Shown here: in pieces, positions 1 to 10,450 of the stretch
How the letters are laid out: each line of letters starts with the position of its first letter
How positions within the stretch are numbered: position 1 is the stretch's first letter
Assembly: GCA_964596675.1 (NCBI GenBank)
Contig: CAZQUZ010000010.1
Span: 1-34,175 of the forward strand
DNA: 34,175 nt
Source of the DNA: JAGOMW01 sp964596675
GTDB lineage: Bacteria > Patescibacteriota > Gracilibacteria > BD1-5 > UBA2023
Direction of reading: 5' to 3'
The notes under the pieces: model-generated
Told to the model about the DNA's origin: nothing
The model's database searches: none
The model's input: only the letters and a program-made list of their open reading frames with translations
Program-made: the position numbers and the translations under genes

Positions 1-54
1 AGGCTCCGGACTCTGAATCCGGCATCCTAGGTTCGAATCCTAGTATCCCAGCCA
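1..54 (+). tRNA. tRNA-Gln (CUG), 3' part
   Basis: This is the 3' portion of a tRNA; the 5' half lies outside the window. The anticodon arm pairs CCGGA with TCCGG around the loop CTCTGAA, which gives anticodon CUG (Gln). The T arm (CTAGG/CCTAG around TTCGAAT) and the acceptor 3' strand, discriminator G and encoded CCA (52-54) follow. A terminator hairpin lies 67 nt downstream, and the converging recombinase gene ends about 160 nt away, a typical arrangement for a tRNA used as an integration site. Confidence 0.9.
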
Positions 55-121
55 TAAAAAATCGAGCTCGCAGACCATGTTGCCTGCGTTTCACATAACA
101 CTCAGTTTCCGCATAAAATAG

Positions 122-158
122 AAGGAATTCTCCGATTTGGAGAGTTCCTTTCTTTTTT
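122..158 (+). terminator. Rho-independent terminator after tRNA-Gln
   Basis: A 12-bp stem (122-133 with 139-150, one G-U pair) closes a 5-nt loop and is followed by a T-rich run to 158. The T run sits on the plus-strand side, so it fits termination of the tRNA transcript. It may also act weakly on the recombinase gene converging from the other side. Confidence 0.75.
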
Positions 159-215
159 GATTTCTTGAGGTTATATATGTGTCCTGCTATCTAGAGTTTC
201 TTGGATTCGAACTTT

Positions 216-1616
216 TTAGGATACTTTAAATGATCCTGATTTCTCTATGTAAACTTTTTTATCCTTGAGAATAATATCTGCTTGGATCATCCCAAGTATT
301 TCTCGCTTCTCATCCTTACTTCCGTTGGATATCATATACTTCATATACTCTCTGAGGTTTATCTGTTTTGCAGAGACGACATCTCGAGAGTCTTTTTTGA
401 GGAGTTGAGACTGGAAGAGATTATATCTTCGTATTTCTTCCTTGAGACTATCCCCGACAGATATGGTATTTATATCTATATCATCGAGCATTTCTAAGAG
501 TTGTAGTATGAGAGCATCTTCTCGGATCATAGGATTCTTACATTTATGGTCATGACACTTACTACAGTGGTAGTAGACGTAACTTCTCGGATCCTTTTGT
601 CCGAGAATTTTTTTGAACTTCTCTTGAGCCGTAATCCCAGATCCACACATACCACACTTCATAATCTTCGTGAATTCGAAGTTCTTATTCCTCGGTCTAT
701 ACCTCGGGGAGAGATTGAGCTGGTCTTGCACTTCATCGAAGAGTTCCTTGGTAATAATTGGCTCGTAGTTTCCCTTACACCAATTCCCACTTCCTCTCGG
801 GTATTCATACATACCGTAGTACATAGAATTATTGAGGATAGAGTATATGGCAGAGACGACCAGTGGTTTCCCACTTCGAGTCCTCATAGGAGTTTCTTCG
901 AGGAGAAATCTCTGTACTGCTCGACCACTCATTCACTCATGAGCTACTTTCTCGAATATAAGCTTAATATATTGAGCTCTCTCAGGATCTATGGCGATTT
1001 TTCAGCCATTTCTGAGATAGCTTCGTTCATTCGTATATCCAAGTGGTGCTTTATGAGGGAGATGTCAGAGTTCTGCTTTCGTCTTGAGTCCCCGGATAAC
1101 ATTTATGCTCCTGTTATCGTTCTCGAGCTTTGCTTGAGAGCAGAGAATCATGAGAAGGAATTTCTCATTGGGAGCATTCTTGAATATTTGACCGTTGGTT
1201 CTGATTTCTTGAAGTTTCCCTTGATCCATGAGATCAACCACCGACCCGAGGTCTCAAGCATTTCTCGAAAGTCTATCTGGAGCCCAGGAGAGAATCGAGT
1301 TATACCGTCATTGTCTGAGTCAATCAAGGAGAGTATTGAATCCTTCGCGAGCTCCTGAAGCTTTCGCTGATTTACTCTCCCTGATGATCTCGACTACATC
1401 GAGTTTATCTCGTTCTGCTACCTTTCGCATTGCCTCTATTTGAGACTCTATGGAAAGGGCTTGTCGCTCATCATCCTCCGATGATTTTCGCACATAGAGG
1501 CAGTAGGTTCGAACCAGAGTTTCTTCTCAAAAGCTTCGAATGTTTTCCCAAGGATTTCATCCTCCTGTCTGAGGTTTCGTGGATGATGTTTTTGGTCTTT
1601 CGAGCGTTTCAATCAT
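216..1616 (-). CDS. Large serine recombinase (phage/ICE integrase type)
   Basis: Encodes 466 aa when TGA is read as Gly; stop TAA. The N-terminal resolvase domain starts at about residue 35 with YVRKSSED, so the likely catalytic Ser is Ser45. It also has the ESQIEAM helix and the APDRLSRN segment that are typical of the resolvase fold. The Recombinase domain follows (APLGYTNE, about 185), then a zinc ribbon (CGMCGSG ... CSKCHDHKC) and a C-terminal coiled region. Family members cut and rejoin DNA through a Ser-DNA intermediate to integrate or excise elements. The ATG at 1616 is the only good start after an in-frame TAG. It is the last gene of the phage-like module and converges on tRNA-Gln, which suggests integration there, but I could not find a duplicated attachment site. 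Confidence 0.9.
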
Positions 1617-1717
1617 AGTCTTGAAGTTATTATCCTACAAGACACATATATGTATTTTTCCACTTGGAAGTCTAGGCGAAAGTGAGAGAAAAGACCATTA
1701 AGATGCCAAAAAGCCCA

Positions 1718-3229
1718 TTAAAACGTTCAAATATAGAAACAACGATCCTTTTTCTCGTAAACTGCCGTTACCATCATCGTAAGTGCATCCACAAGATCAT
1801 CATGTCGTTCCTTTCCAAATCCAACCAATTCTTCTACAAGCATTCTTCATGCTTCAGTATTCGGAAACCGAATCTTTCCAGAACGTATAAGGTCACTTAT
1901 CAGAATCAGTCGCTCTCGTTTTGATCCTGCTGGCTTACGACCAACAATATCCATTTTTGAGTTTTTCTGGAGGAATTTCTCCATAGCTATTTGGTAGCCG
2001 ACGGTTTCTATATAAACCTCATGTTTTTTGAGATTATGAAGATCTGAATTCTTTTTATGGTAGAATTCAAGAGTCTCTACTGTCGTTGGGAAATCCATTT
2101 TGCTCTTGAATGCATCTATAATATAAATCATTTTATGCTCATGTTTTCCCCAGACGGATCCTGTGACAAATGCTGTATAATCTGCTGAGTCTGATTCAGA
2201 GATAGCTAGGTCAACTCCTGTAGCGAGCTGATGAGGATGAGTCGGTTGAGTTTCTTCATATGTTTCGCTCCACCCACCTCTTTCTCTATGAACCATAGAG
2301 GATCATCGCTCAGGAAGGACATCATACCAGTGAATCCACTCTGGCTTAATAACCTGTCATTCTGCTCCTGCATCTTCGAGAAGATACTCTGTTCTCCATG
2401 CAATCTCACTTCAAATCGTCTCTCTGAGTTCTTGTATATCTTCATCTGTATATCTCTCGCTCCAGAGGCATTTTCCGTGTTCATCGAGAAGCGGATATTT
2501 ACGAAATACTCATGACTTCTGTCCGCTTTCGATACGCTCTCTCATTCGCATGAGGAGTGAGTCTCTATGGAGCATATTTCCCACGAGAAACACTCGAGTC
2601 TTCTTGATGTCTCCAAGGGGTATGAGTTCTTTTGTAAACCATTCAAAAAGTTTATCTCGTCATTCACGAGTTTTTACAGACTGGAGATCCTCTATATCGT
2701 CTGCGATGATGAGTTCTGGGCGATGGTTACGATGTCGCATTCAACGAGTCGATTGATCCACAGAAACCACGGTAATACGAGCCTGAGATCTCAGAAGTAC
2801 AATAGAAGAGGAGTTGAATTCATCTCCATCATCTCGAAATGGTCAGAGATCTTTTTTGAGAAGCTCATTATTGAGAATTTCTTCCTTGAGGTTTCTCATA
2901 TAGAGTTTTGCTTGTCATTGAGTCTGAGCTACAATAACAATGAACTTATTCTGATGTTTCCCAAGAATACTCCAAATAGGGAATGCTGTATTGATTATGG
3001 TCGACTTTCCTGATCATCTGAAAGCCATAATCGTGGTAAAGCGATTTTTCTCATCTTCTATAAAATGAAAGATTTCTTTGTGAAACCATGCCATAGGAGC
3101 AGTTACATAGTGAGCAAAGTAAATTTCGAAGAAAAGTTGGAAACTTTCTTTTGCAAGCTCTCTTCGTATCCCTGTGGATTGTTCTATAGCTTTGAGATCC
3201 TTTGGATCTATATGAAGTTGTTGACTCAT
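1718..3229 (-). CDS. terL: Phage terminase large subunit
   Basis: Encodes 503 aa; start ATG, stop TAA. The ATPase half has Walker A GSGKST at 72-77, whose first Gly is a TGA codon, and the acidic pair of LIIADDIEDLQ at about 177-178 as Walker B. The nuclease half has an RNase H-like strand GVDLAISESDSADYTAF and the C-terminal acidic motif RHDDLVDAL at about 475-483. This is the classic order of phage DNA-packaging motors, which translocate DNA into a prohead and cut it. The gene is intact over its usual length. It lies 48 nt downstream of the small terminase-like gene. Without capsid genes in view, its packaging partner is unknown: a remote prohead, a helper phage or none. Confidence 0.93.
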
Positions 3230-3277
3230 AAATGAAAAATGTAAGTGGATATAAAAAAATGTAATGATTAGTATCTA

Positions 3278-3673
3278 TTATTCTTTGGGCTGATACGCTT
3301 TCAGAACTCTTCGAACAATCTCTTTTTGTTCTTTCGTGAGCTCTTCTCGTTCGGGAATATCGACTATCTCAAGCTTGTTACTATATGAAGTATGCCGAGA
3401 CCTGAGCCAAAAAGCTATAGCGGACATATTTCCGTCTTTCACGGCTTTGAGAAGTTGGGATTCTGCAAGGTCATTCATCATTGCCACTCATTTTGAGAGT
3501 GCTTCTCTGGAAGCCTTTGCGAATGCTTTGTCAGATTGCATCCATCGGTAATAGGTAGACCGACCAACTCCACTTTTCTCACACGCTATCTGTACTATCG
3601 GGGTCTTTTCGAGATGTTCGAGAAGAAGCTTCTTCTCTTGTTTTATACGATTTTGTAGTCCTGTAGAAGTCAT
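3278..3673 (-). CDS. Small terminase-like HTH protein
   Basis: Encodes 131 aa; one TGA (3488-3490) is read as Gly inside LSKGVAMMN. The N-terminal third carries a helix-turn-helix of the type seen in phage small terminases (CEKSGVGRSTYYRWMQ, about 32-47). The rest is helical, including AISFW-like AIAFWLRSRH, a pattern common in phBC6A51-type proteins. Its place directly before terL supports a role in recognising the DNA to be packaged. The exact family is assigned by pattern and position only. Stop TAA. Confidence 0.75.
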
Positions 3674-3718
3674 GTGATTTATGAATGAGGGATGGAAGAG
3701 GATTCAGAGTCCGATGCC

Positions 3719-4513
3719 TTACCCGAGCTTGAGAGCAGTTTTTCCTGTGAGCTTTTCCCATCGTTTGATGATACGAGCTATATAGACAGGATTTTGTTCT
3801 ACCATCACACAGACTCGTCAGGTTTGCTCTGAGGCAATAAGAGTACTTCATGAACCACCGAATGGATCATAGACCGTATCTCATATTCGACTCGAGTTCA
3901 ATATGAGCTCACGAAGGAGAGGAATAGGCTTCATCGTAGGATGAATTGTATTCTTGCGAACTTTTGCGAATGCAAGAACACTCTTCGATTTTCCTCAGTA
4001 GAATGCATGTTTTCCATGCCAGCCATAGGCAATGAGTTCATGCTGAGGAAGATAATCGAGCCGTCAGATAATCGCACTATCCTTGACCCATACGATGAGC
4101 TGAGAGAATTTCCATCAGGCTCGAAGCATTCCATCTCGGAGAGCAAATATCATCTTGTCAGCATTGAAGATATAACTCGCATTCTTCTCGCTGAGATATG
4201 GAATGATTGGTCATAGCCATCCTTCGGTAAATAGTGCGTATTCTTCATCCGACTGAAATCCATCGTTTGCTATATCTTCATGTTCTTTTGTACTTTCATT
4301 GAATCCTGCTTTTGATGCCACATAGTCGATCCCGTATGGCGGATCTGTGAGGAGAAGTTCAATCCTTTTTCCCTTGAGGAAAGTATTGAGTAACTCGGTA
4401 TCTCGAGAATCAGCACACAGAAGGGTATGTTCTCCAAGGAGAAATCTATCTCCATAAGCAATAGAAGTTTCATTAGTTGAGCTTTCTTGCTGTATTTCCT
4501 GTAAGTTGTTCAT
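3719..4513 (-). CDS. DNA methyltransferase, beta-class (N6-A or N4-C)
   Basis: Encodes 264 aa; stop TAA. Motif IV DPPYGI sits at 57-62. The SAM-binding motif DPFGGSGSTLIA comes near the C-terminus (about 216-227) after TMKPIPLL, the circular order typical of beta-class N6-adenine/N4-cytosine methylases. Two of its motif glycines are TGA. The start overlaps the end of the upstream methylase by 41 nt, so the two are probably translationally coupled. In a phage-like module such enzymes usually protect element DNA from host restriction. No cognate nuclease is adjacent. Confidence 0.9.
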
Positions 4514-5777
4514 AACGTTTAATAATTAGGTCTATAAAAATGGGTTCATGTTCCATGAGGACAGCTCGTCGCTTAATTTGTTCGCAGGCGATGAGCGTAC
4601 TTCCAGATCATCCGAAGAGGTCGAGTACCGTATCTCATACCTTTGTACATCGTTTTAGGGGCTTCTCATGGAGTGTTGGAGGTTTTTCCGTTGGATGCTC
4701 ATACTCTCCAACTGAGAGTCGTTTAGCGAGCCAAATATCGAAAAGGTCGATGATATCTTCGAGAACTCTATTACCTACACCAACTTCTTTATCTAGCACC
4801 TCATGAAGATTTCGAAATTCTGTTGAAAGGGAAGGCTTTCACTTCGTGCCATAGACACATGGCTCATATGCTCGGTTGAATGCGACATTTGGAGTGGCAT
4901 TCATGTTGTTTTTGATCCAGAGACATACTCTTCGTGGAAGTACACCAAGTGACTCATAGAGAGATTGTATGAGACCGATCATGTTCGGATCACACCACAT
5001 GAAGATATGAGTATCTTTTTCTGCATACCTGAGTCCGTTATGAAGGGCTTTTTCGAGAAAAAGAAAGTAGTCTTCTTTGGATTTCGTATCATCTGTTTTC
5101 TTGCCACCATAACTTTTTCCATTGCTGAGTCACTTGGAGTAATCGAGTCAGATATTATACGGAGGGTCATAGTAGAGCATGGATATCCTCGAATCAGGAG
5201 GGATTGTCTCGAAGAGCTTTCGTACATCCTCTTCATTGGTCGAGTCTCCACACATGATCCGATGCTCTCCGAGGGCGTAGATATCTCCGAGTTTTGCCGT
5301 AGGAGTTATGATCGATTCAAGCGCTTTTTCTATATCAAATCCATCTTCCTCGACTCCGAGCATATCATCCCAGATGGAGGAGAGTTCAGAGTTATCGAAT
5401 CCGACATCGAGAAGGAGAGAAAGGTCGAGATCCTTCAGGAGTTCAAAGTCCCATTCTCCTGTATTTTGATTGAGTCTCAGATTGAGCTCTTTTTCTCGCT
5501 CTATATCGAGATCGAGATATATCACAGGAACTTCTGTCATGCCGAGTTCTTTCGCTACCTTGAGCCTGAAGTGTCCTCCGATCACGATATTCATACGATC
5601 AGGATGTCGGTTCGTAATAATCGGATCCACGAGACCGTATCTCTTGATACTCTCCTTGAGATGCTCGATCTGCTTCGGAGTATGCTTACGAGGATTGTAC
5701 TCGGCAGGATTGAGGATATCTGCCTTCACATACACTATCTCATGTGAGATATCTGGAATGATTTTGTCTTGTGACAT
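4473..5777 (-). CDS. ParB/Srx-like domain fused to DNA methyltransferase
   Basis: Encodes 434 aa; start ATG, stop TAA. The N-terminal ParB-like nuclease/Srx domain spans about 15-110, with EYNPRKHT and the IGGHFRL box at 66-72. A methylase follows with DPPYNI at 204-209, an immediate TGA-encoded Gly, and DLFGGSGSTLIA near 390. This fusion is common in phages and prophages, where it modifies adenine or cytosine in double-stranded DNA; the ParB-like part may bind DNA or nucleotides. It is the first gene of the module, so a promoter should lie in 5778-5895. I see AT-rich sequence there but no clear box. Confidence 0.9.
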
Positions 5778-5894
5778 AAGAGTAAAATAAAAGGATAGAA
5801 ATGAGGTGTCGACTCCCTCTATAAGTTCATGGTGCTTATTTCACCGAGTTACAAAATTATTTTGTTATTTTCTTTTTATTTCGTTTTAGAATAC

Positions 5895-5926
5895 AAAAAA
5901 ACTCCACTTATAATCTGTGGAGTTTT
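5895..5926 (-). terminator. Terminator of the defence operon
   Basis: A 10-bp perfect stem (5917-5926 with 5898-5907) with a 9-nt loop is followed, on the minus strand, by a run of T. It lies 34 nt past the stop of the last DUF2188 gene, so it should end that operon and insulate the downstream methylase module. Confidence 0.75.
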
Positions 5927-5959
5927 CTCTAAAAATATGTGGGGTTTGTCACCGGAACT

Positions 5960-6190
5960 CTATCCTCTAGGTGGAAATGGATCACGTCAGTACGAATTTC
6001 TCTCAGAGATTACTCAGTTTCTTTTTTGGATTGTAAGTTCAGCTTGCTGATTCTTTGCAATTTCTCTTGCTCTTTCAACAGCTCAATCTTTTGTAGAAAT
6101 ATGCGCAATATCTCTTTTTCATCATTCTTTATGAATTCTCCATCATCCTTTTTCATTTGGTGAAACCCATATTGCTTTTGATTTAGACAT
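5960..6190 (-). CDS. DUF2188 protein (copy 1)
   Basis: Encodes 76 aa; stop TAG. It contains the whole DUF2188 fold signature: IWVSPNEKGGWRIHKEGGKR, then AVERAREIAKNQQAEL and the C-terminal SYGRDPFPPRG. Five of its glycines are TGA. The molecular function of DUF2188 is not established. It is the last gene of the seven-gene operon, 34 nt after the membrane protein. A paralogue with the same layout is the second gene of the same operon (14482-14706), so the two copies sit near its two ends. Confidence 0.85.
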
Positions 6191-6224
6191 ATAGTTTAAA
6201 GTTAAGAAATAAGGTATTATTATA

Positions 6225-7025
6225 TTAGCTATTTTCTCAACTTTTTCAATTTTCATTAAATAAATCAATCAAATTAACAAAGTATGGATCTGAAACATCT
6301 ATTATAGCTTCTTTTGCGAACTCAATTGCCTGAGATAAATCAGTTATATCTTTATTTTTTCCCCATTTTCAAAGATGAGCCTTTGAAACAAGCAATACTA
6401 TCCGATTATATCTTTCGCTGTCACTAGTATTTTTTTCATCTTTTAATAATTCATTCAATTTATTTATAGATTCATCAAACTCTCCTAATTCATTAATTTG
6501 CTTTTCAACAAATGAAATTTCTCGAATAAAGGCAAGCTCATTTTTTAGTTCTTCTTTTTCTTCTTCATTTTTCTTATTCAACTCTTCCTTTTCCATTTCC
6601 ACTTTACCTTCGAATTCTTTTATCTTTTCATTGTATCTTTTCTCTAATTTCTCAAGAAAATCAAATCATTTTTCATGCATTTCTCTTAAATCTTTATCTA
6701 CCTTAAAGGAACTATACACGAAAAATACTGCAAAAATAGTGGAGAGTATGCTCATCCAAGTCATCCACCTATCACTATTATCCTTCCTTTCATCTAGGTA
6801 GTTCTCGAAGCTTTTATTTAGTTCTGATTTACTTATATTTTCTACTCATATGAGCTTTGAGACGGGAGCAAGTAGGGTATCATGCTGTACAACGTGACTC
6901 TTGAATCATATGGTTATAGAATAATCTGTCCTAGAAACCTCCATAAAACCACTCAAAAACATCGATAGGATAACAAAAGCTCAGGCAATATAAAGAAATG
7001 GTGTTTTTGTAATAGTTAGTTTCAT
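6225..7025 (-). CDS. Membrane-anchored coiled-coil protein, unknown function
   Basis: Encodes 266 aa; stop TAA. One hydrophobic segment lies at about 10-28 and a second at about 87-106. A strongly charged Glu/Lys-rich coiled coil covers about 115-170, followed by a helical, possibly TPR-like tail (VLLVSKAHLGKWG, SQAIEFAKEAI). I recognise no family. It begins 11 nt after the methylase stop, so it is co-transcribed with the restriction genes. A membrane protein in a defence operon could be an effector or an anchor, but that is inference. Confidence 0.75.
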
Positions 7026-7036
7026 AATGTTGAGAA

Positions 7037-10000
7037 TTATTTTCCTTCTTCAATAATAGCAATCTCTTCAGGAGTGAGGCTATATAACCTATACACTAAC
7101 TCACTTATCTGCGATTCTCACTCTTTTGTATCTGTACCTGGATGAACTTTCTTTCTATTATAAATATTCTGAACGAGCAATTCTATCTTTTCTACAATCA
7201 CTCGATTAGAATCTGTAATCTCAGGAATGGGGATAAGCTCAACAAATTGCTTAAAATATCTAGATCAATTATCTCATAAATCTGTAGCAATTTGTGGAAA
7301 ATACCAACGAATAACAGGGGAATTTAATATCCCAATAAAATATTTCCTTGAATCACAAGAAATCATATACGCAGTATTATTTAAAAATACTCCAGCATCA
7401 ACAAGGGAAAAGGTTGGCTCTATAGCCATGTCTGACCATGCTATTCTTTCTTTTTCAAAATCAGAGTAATATATACAAGGTCGTAGATTCCACCAATTTT
7501 TTCACTGATCATCTCTTTTATATAGACCACTTCATTTAACTTTTAACTCTCAACTTTCGATTTTATCTCAAATTTCCTTAAGATAGTTATATATTACAGG
7601 ATAATTTTTATTTATATCGATATCGTATCCCGTTTGTAGTAAATACAATCATGCCCATTCATATCCGTATCGCTTTATGTCTCTTCATCTTAGTATAGGT
7701 TTAATGATTTCAGCATTTTTTGGGTCACTTGCAACAAGTTTTTCTTTTATTTTTTCGTCAATTATAAATGCTTCATTTAATCATGTTTTAATACCATAAT
7801 TTATTTTTGCATTCCATTCTTTTAATGGTTTTCAAATTGATTCAATCTTTTCTTTCAAAGCAATTTCTATACCCGATCCAATAAACCAACTTGGTACATT
7901 GATGAAATTTGTAGAAACTGCATTTTTCATTTGCATGCTTAGGCTTTCGGTATGATCTAAAATGGAACACGAAAGAGTTCTGCCAGCATTTACATTATTT
8001 TGTATAATAAGAATATTGCTATCTACTGTAGCACTAGTAAAAACATTACCTCAGAGATCAAGAAGTTTTAATGGATTATGATTGATAAAGTAATTTCTAA
8101 GTTTTTCTCAATATCAAGCACGCATCCACTTATTGCTTGTTATATAACAAAGTACGCCTGTTTCTTTACGAGTCATTTCGAGTCCTCGCTCATAGAAGAG
8201 GCAATAAAGGTCTCAAGTTTTTACGAAAGTACTATACCCAGCATTCTCCAGATCTTTCTGTATTTGAGTACGAGCAAATTTCTGAAGTTGGACATACGGA
8301 GGATTTCCTATGACGATATCAAATCCTCACTTCTCCTGAAATACCTCTGAAAATTCAAGTTTCCAGAGGAAGAATGGTGTGATATTTGCTTCACGGAGTC
8401 TGCGGATTTCCACGATTCTTTCTTCTTTATTCTGTTCTCTGAGTGTAGCTTCTATGAGTCAGTATTTGAGATCATCGATCTCTTTTTTGAGAGATAGTTT
8501 TTTGGTACGTTCTGAAGTTTCGATGAATTTCTTGAGATTATGTTGGAGGAGCTCGTAGAGTTTATTGGACTCGGAAGCCATGAGACTATCCATACTCATC
8601 TGTTCCACCTTTCACTTTCCAGCAGAGAGGAGTTTTGTATCATAGAGCTTGATTCACTCATATTCTTCGATGAGAGAATTTCCTTGTACGATACGATAGT
8701 TCAAGTTCGGAAGAGGGTGTGGTCTATCTTCATCTACGATAAGTGAGAGCCAGAGACGGAGCTGACAGATTTCTACTGCTCCTGGATCGAGATCGACGCC
8801 GTAGATGCTCTCTTGGATAGCATGGAGTTTGAAGTCATAGGCTGTGAGTCTTGATCCAGTGTGTACTGCAAGGATCTGTCTTGCTCGTACGATCTCATTG
8901 ATCATTCCAAGAGGAAAAGCACCAGATCATACCGCCGGGTCCGCTATACGGACATTTGCGAGTGCATCATCAAGCTTCTGAGCCTGTACTCGAATAGATT
9001 CAGGTGTCTGATAGGTATATTCTCACTTATATTCTCTTCACTGAGTGATTTTCTCATCGATTTTTCGCTTCATCGTACGATCATTCTCGAGAGTTCTTTC
9101 GCTTTCTCTGATGAAAAATTCGATCTCTTCACGAGATATAAATGGATCAATGCTGGCGAGGTATTCAATAAGCGATTCTTGGCACATATAGTGCACGATA
9201 GGACGAGGCGTATAGAATGCTCATTTTGACTTTCTATCACGTACTTCGAGGAGATTTTCGAATATCTTTCCGAGCATTTCAGGATCTACCGCTACTTCTT
9301 TTTCGAGCGGTTCATCTTCGGATACTGTAAAATTATATCTATCAAATACATCAAAGATACCATCTCCAATATCACCATTTTTCGTTTTGTGAGTGTTTGA
9401 GAAAATCTCATCATTGATGACAAGATTTGTAGTTTCCCAAGAATATCATTTCATTGGTTCAAAAAGCCCACCATTTAAGAATGGAATTCTCGTATTATTG
9501 AGTCGTGTATAGATGGCTGACTCTCATCGATCAGTCGCAAGGGCTTCATAAAAAAGTGGCTCTAGTATATCATTGAAGAAATTACTTCCATATTTCTCTT
9601 TTCGCTCAAATAGTTTTCGTAAGAAATCCTTTGGTCACTTGCCCCAATCATTATCACTCGCGACTCCAAACCATCACTTTTTCTGGAGAAAATAGAGAAA
9701 TGCGATTTGTCATAATGTCTTTTTCGCAAAGTTTGCTGTATCGAGTCAGATAGACTCAAAATGTACTCTCACGGTATCATCCGTAGAAACAATACGGTCA
9801 ATCTCATCCTTGAATCGGAAAAAGCACTCTTTATATTGTTCAAAGAACTCATCCGTAACTTTCTCGACATCAAAAGCATTTTCTATCTCAGCAAGTGTAG
9901 TAGAATGAGATTCTTCCATAACAAGAGGAAGAAATCTTGATTGGGCTGTATGAGATTTTTCATGCTTTCAGACAAGAAAAGACCATCTCTTTGCAGGTGT

Positions 10001-10444
10001 GAGTTCTTCATTGATTTTAATCTTCCCATCACGAATTTCTGGACTATATTCCATTTTTACCAGAGAGAATCTCCAGTCATCAGGATTCGGTGAAACAAAA
10101 GCTACAAGTGCACCATCTTGTCGTCCATAAGCATTTCCTCACTTTAAGAAGTCAGCCACAAAATTTCGTTGCATCGTACGAGCATTTTGGAGGCTTGCTG
10201 TATTTTTTAGTCGGACTTCAAGTATTGCTATACGCTTATTGGCAGGGTCTTCATATGTTCAGATTACTGTATATGATGAGATAGAGTCCCGAAACGCTTC
10301 TCTGACATACGCTTCGCCTACAGTATTATTTATAACTTTGAAAGGTGTTGTCAGGACATTTGCTATGAGTTTCGAGAAGTTTATCGAATCATAGGGATTC
10401 TCGAGACTTTCTTGTATGACTCTCTTTGCTTCATCATGTTTCAT
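7037..10444 (-). CDS. Eco57I-like restriction-methylase (type IIG-like), 1135 aa
   Basis: Encodes 1135 aa; start ATG, stop TAA, many internal TGA read as Gly. The N-terminal ~150 residues (VREAFRD, RIAILEVRLK, RTMQRNFVADFL) look like a PD-(D/E)XK-type nuclease region, but the catalytic set is not certain. The methylase has SAM motif I ADPAVGSGAFPLGM at 501-514, with Gly506 encoded by TGA, and catalytic motif IV NPPY at 714-717, so it should be an N6-adenine enzyme. The C-terminal third resembles a TaqI-like target-recognition domain. This layout gives cutting, methylation and recognition in one chain. It starts 6 nt after the PLD-SNF2 helicase gene, which suggests that the two products act together, unlike a stand-alone type IIG enzyme. 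Confidence 0.88.
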
Positions 10445-10450
10445 ATGATT

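Larger units (their letters stand above)
216..5777 (-). mobile_element. Phage-like packaging and recombination module next to tRNA-Gln
   Basis: Five co-directional genes: ParB-methylase fusion, DNA methylase, small terminase-like protein, large terminase and serine recombinase. They lie between tRNA-Gln and the terminator of the neighbouring operon. No portal, capsid, protease or tail gene is present. What is seen is the gene set and order. That it is a decayed prophage, a satellite or a domesticated island is inference. All five genes need TGA as Gly, so the element is adapted to this host's code. Only the recombinase end is clear. The other boundary is put at the start of the first gene for lack of a visible attachment site. 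Confidence 0.55.

Noticed and set aside
546..1358. Long plus-strand frame (270 codons)
   Set aside because: It is antisense to the serine recombinase, which has clear resolvase, recombinase and zinc-ribbon motifs.
4965..5747. Long plus-strand frame (260 codons)
   Set aside because: It is antisense to the ParB-methylase fusion, whose motifs are unmistakable.
1..5959. Duplicated tRNA-Gln end as the second attachment site
   Set aside because: I searched by eye for a copy of the T-arm and acceptor sequence up to 5959 and found none; serine recombinases often leave only a very short shared core.
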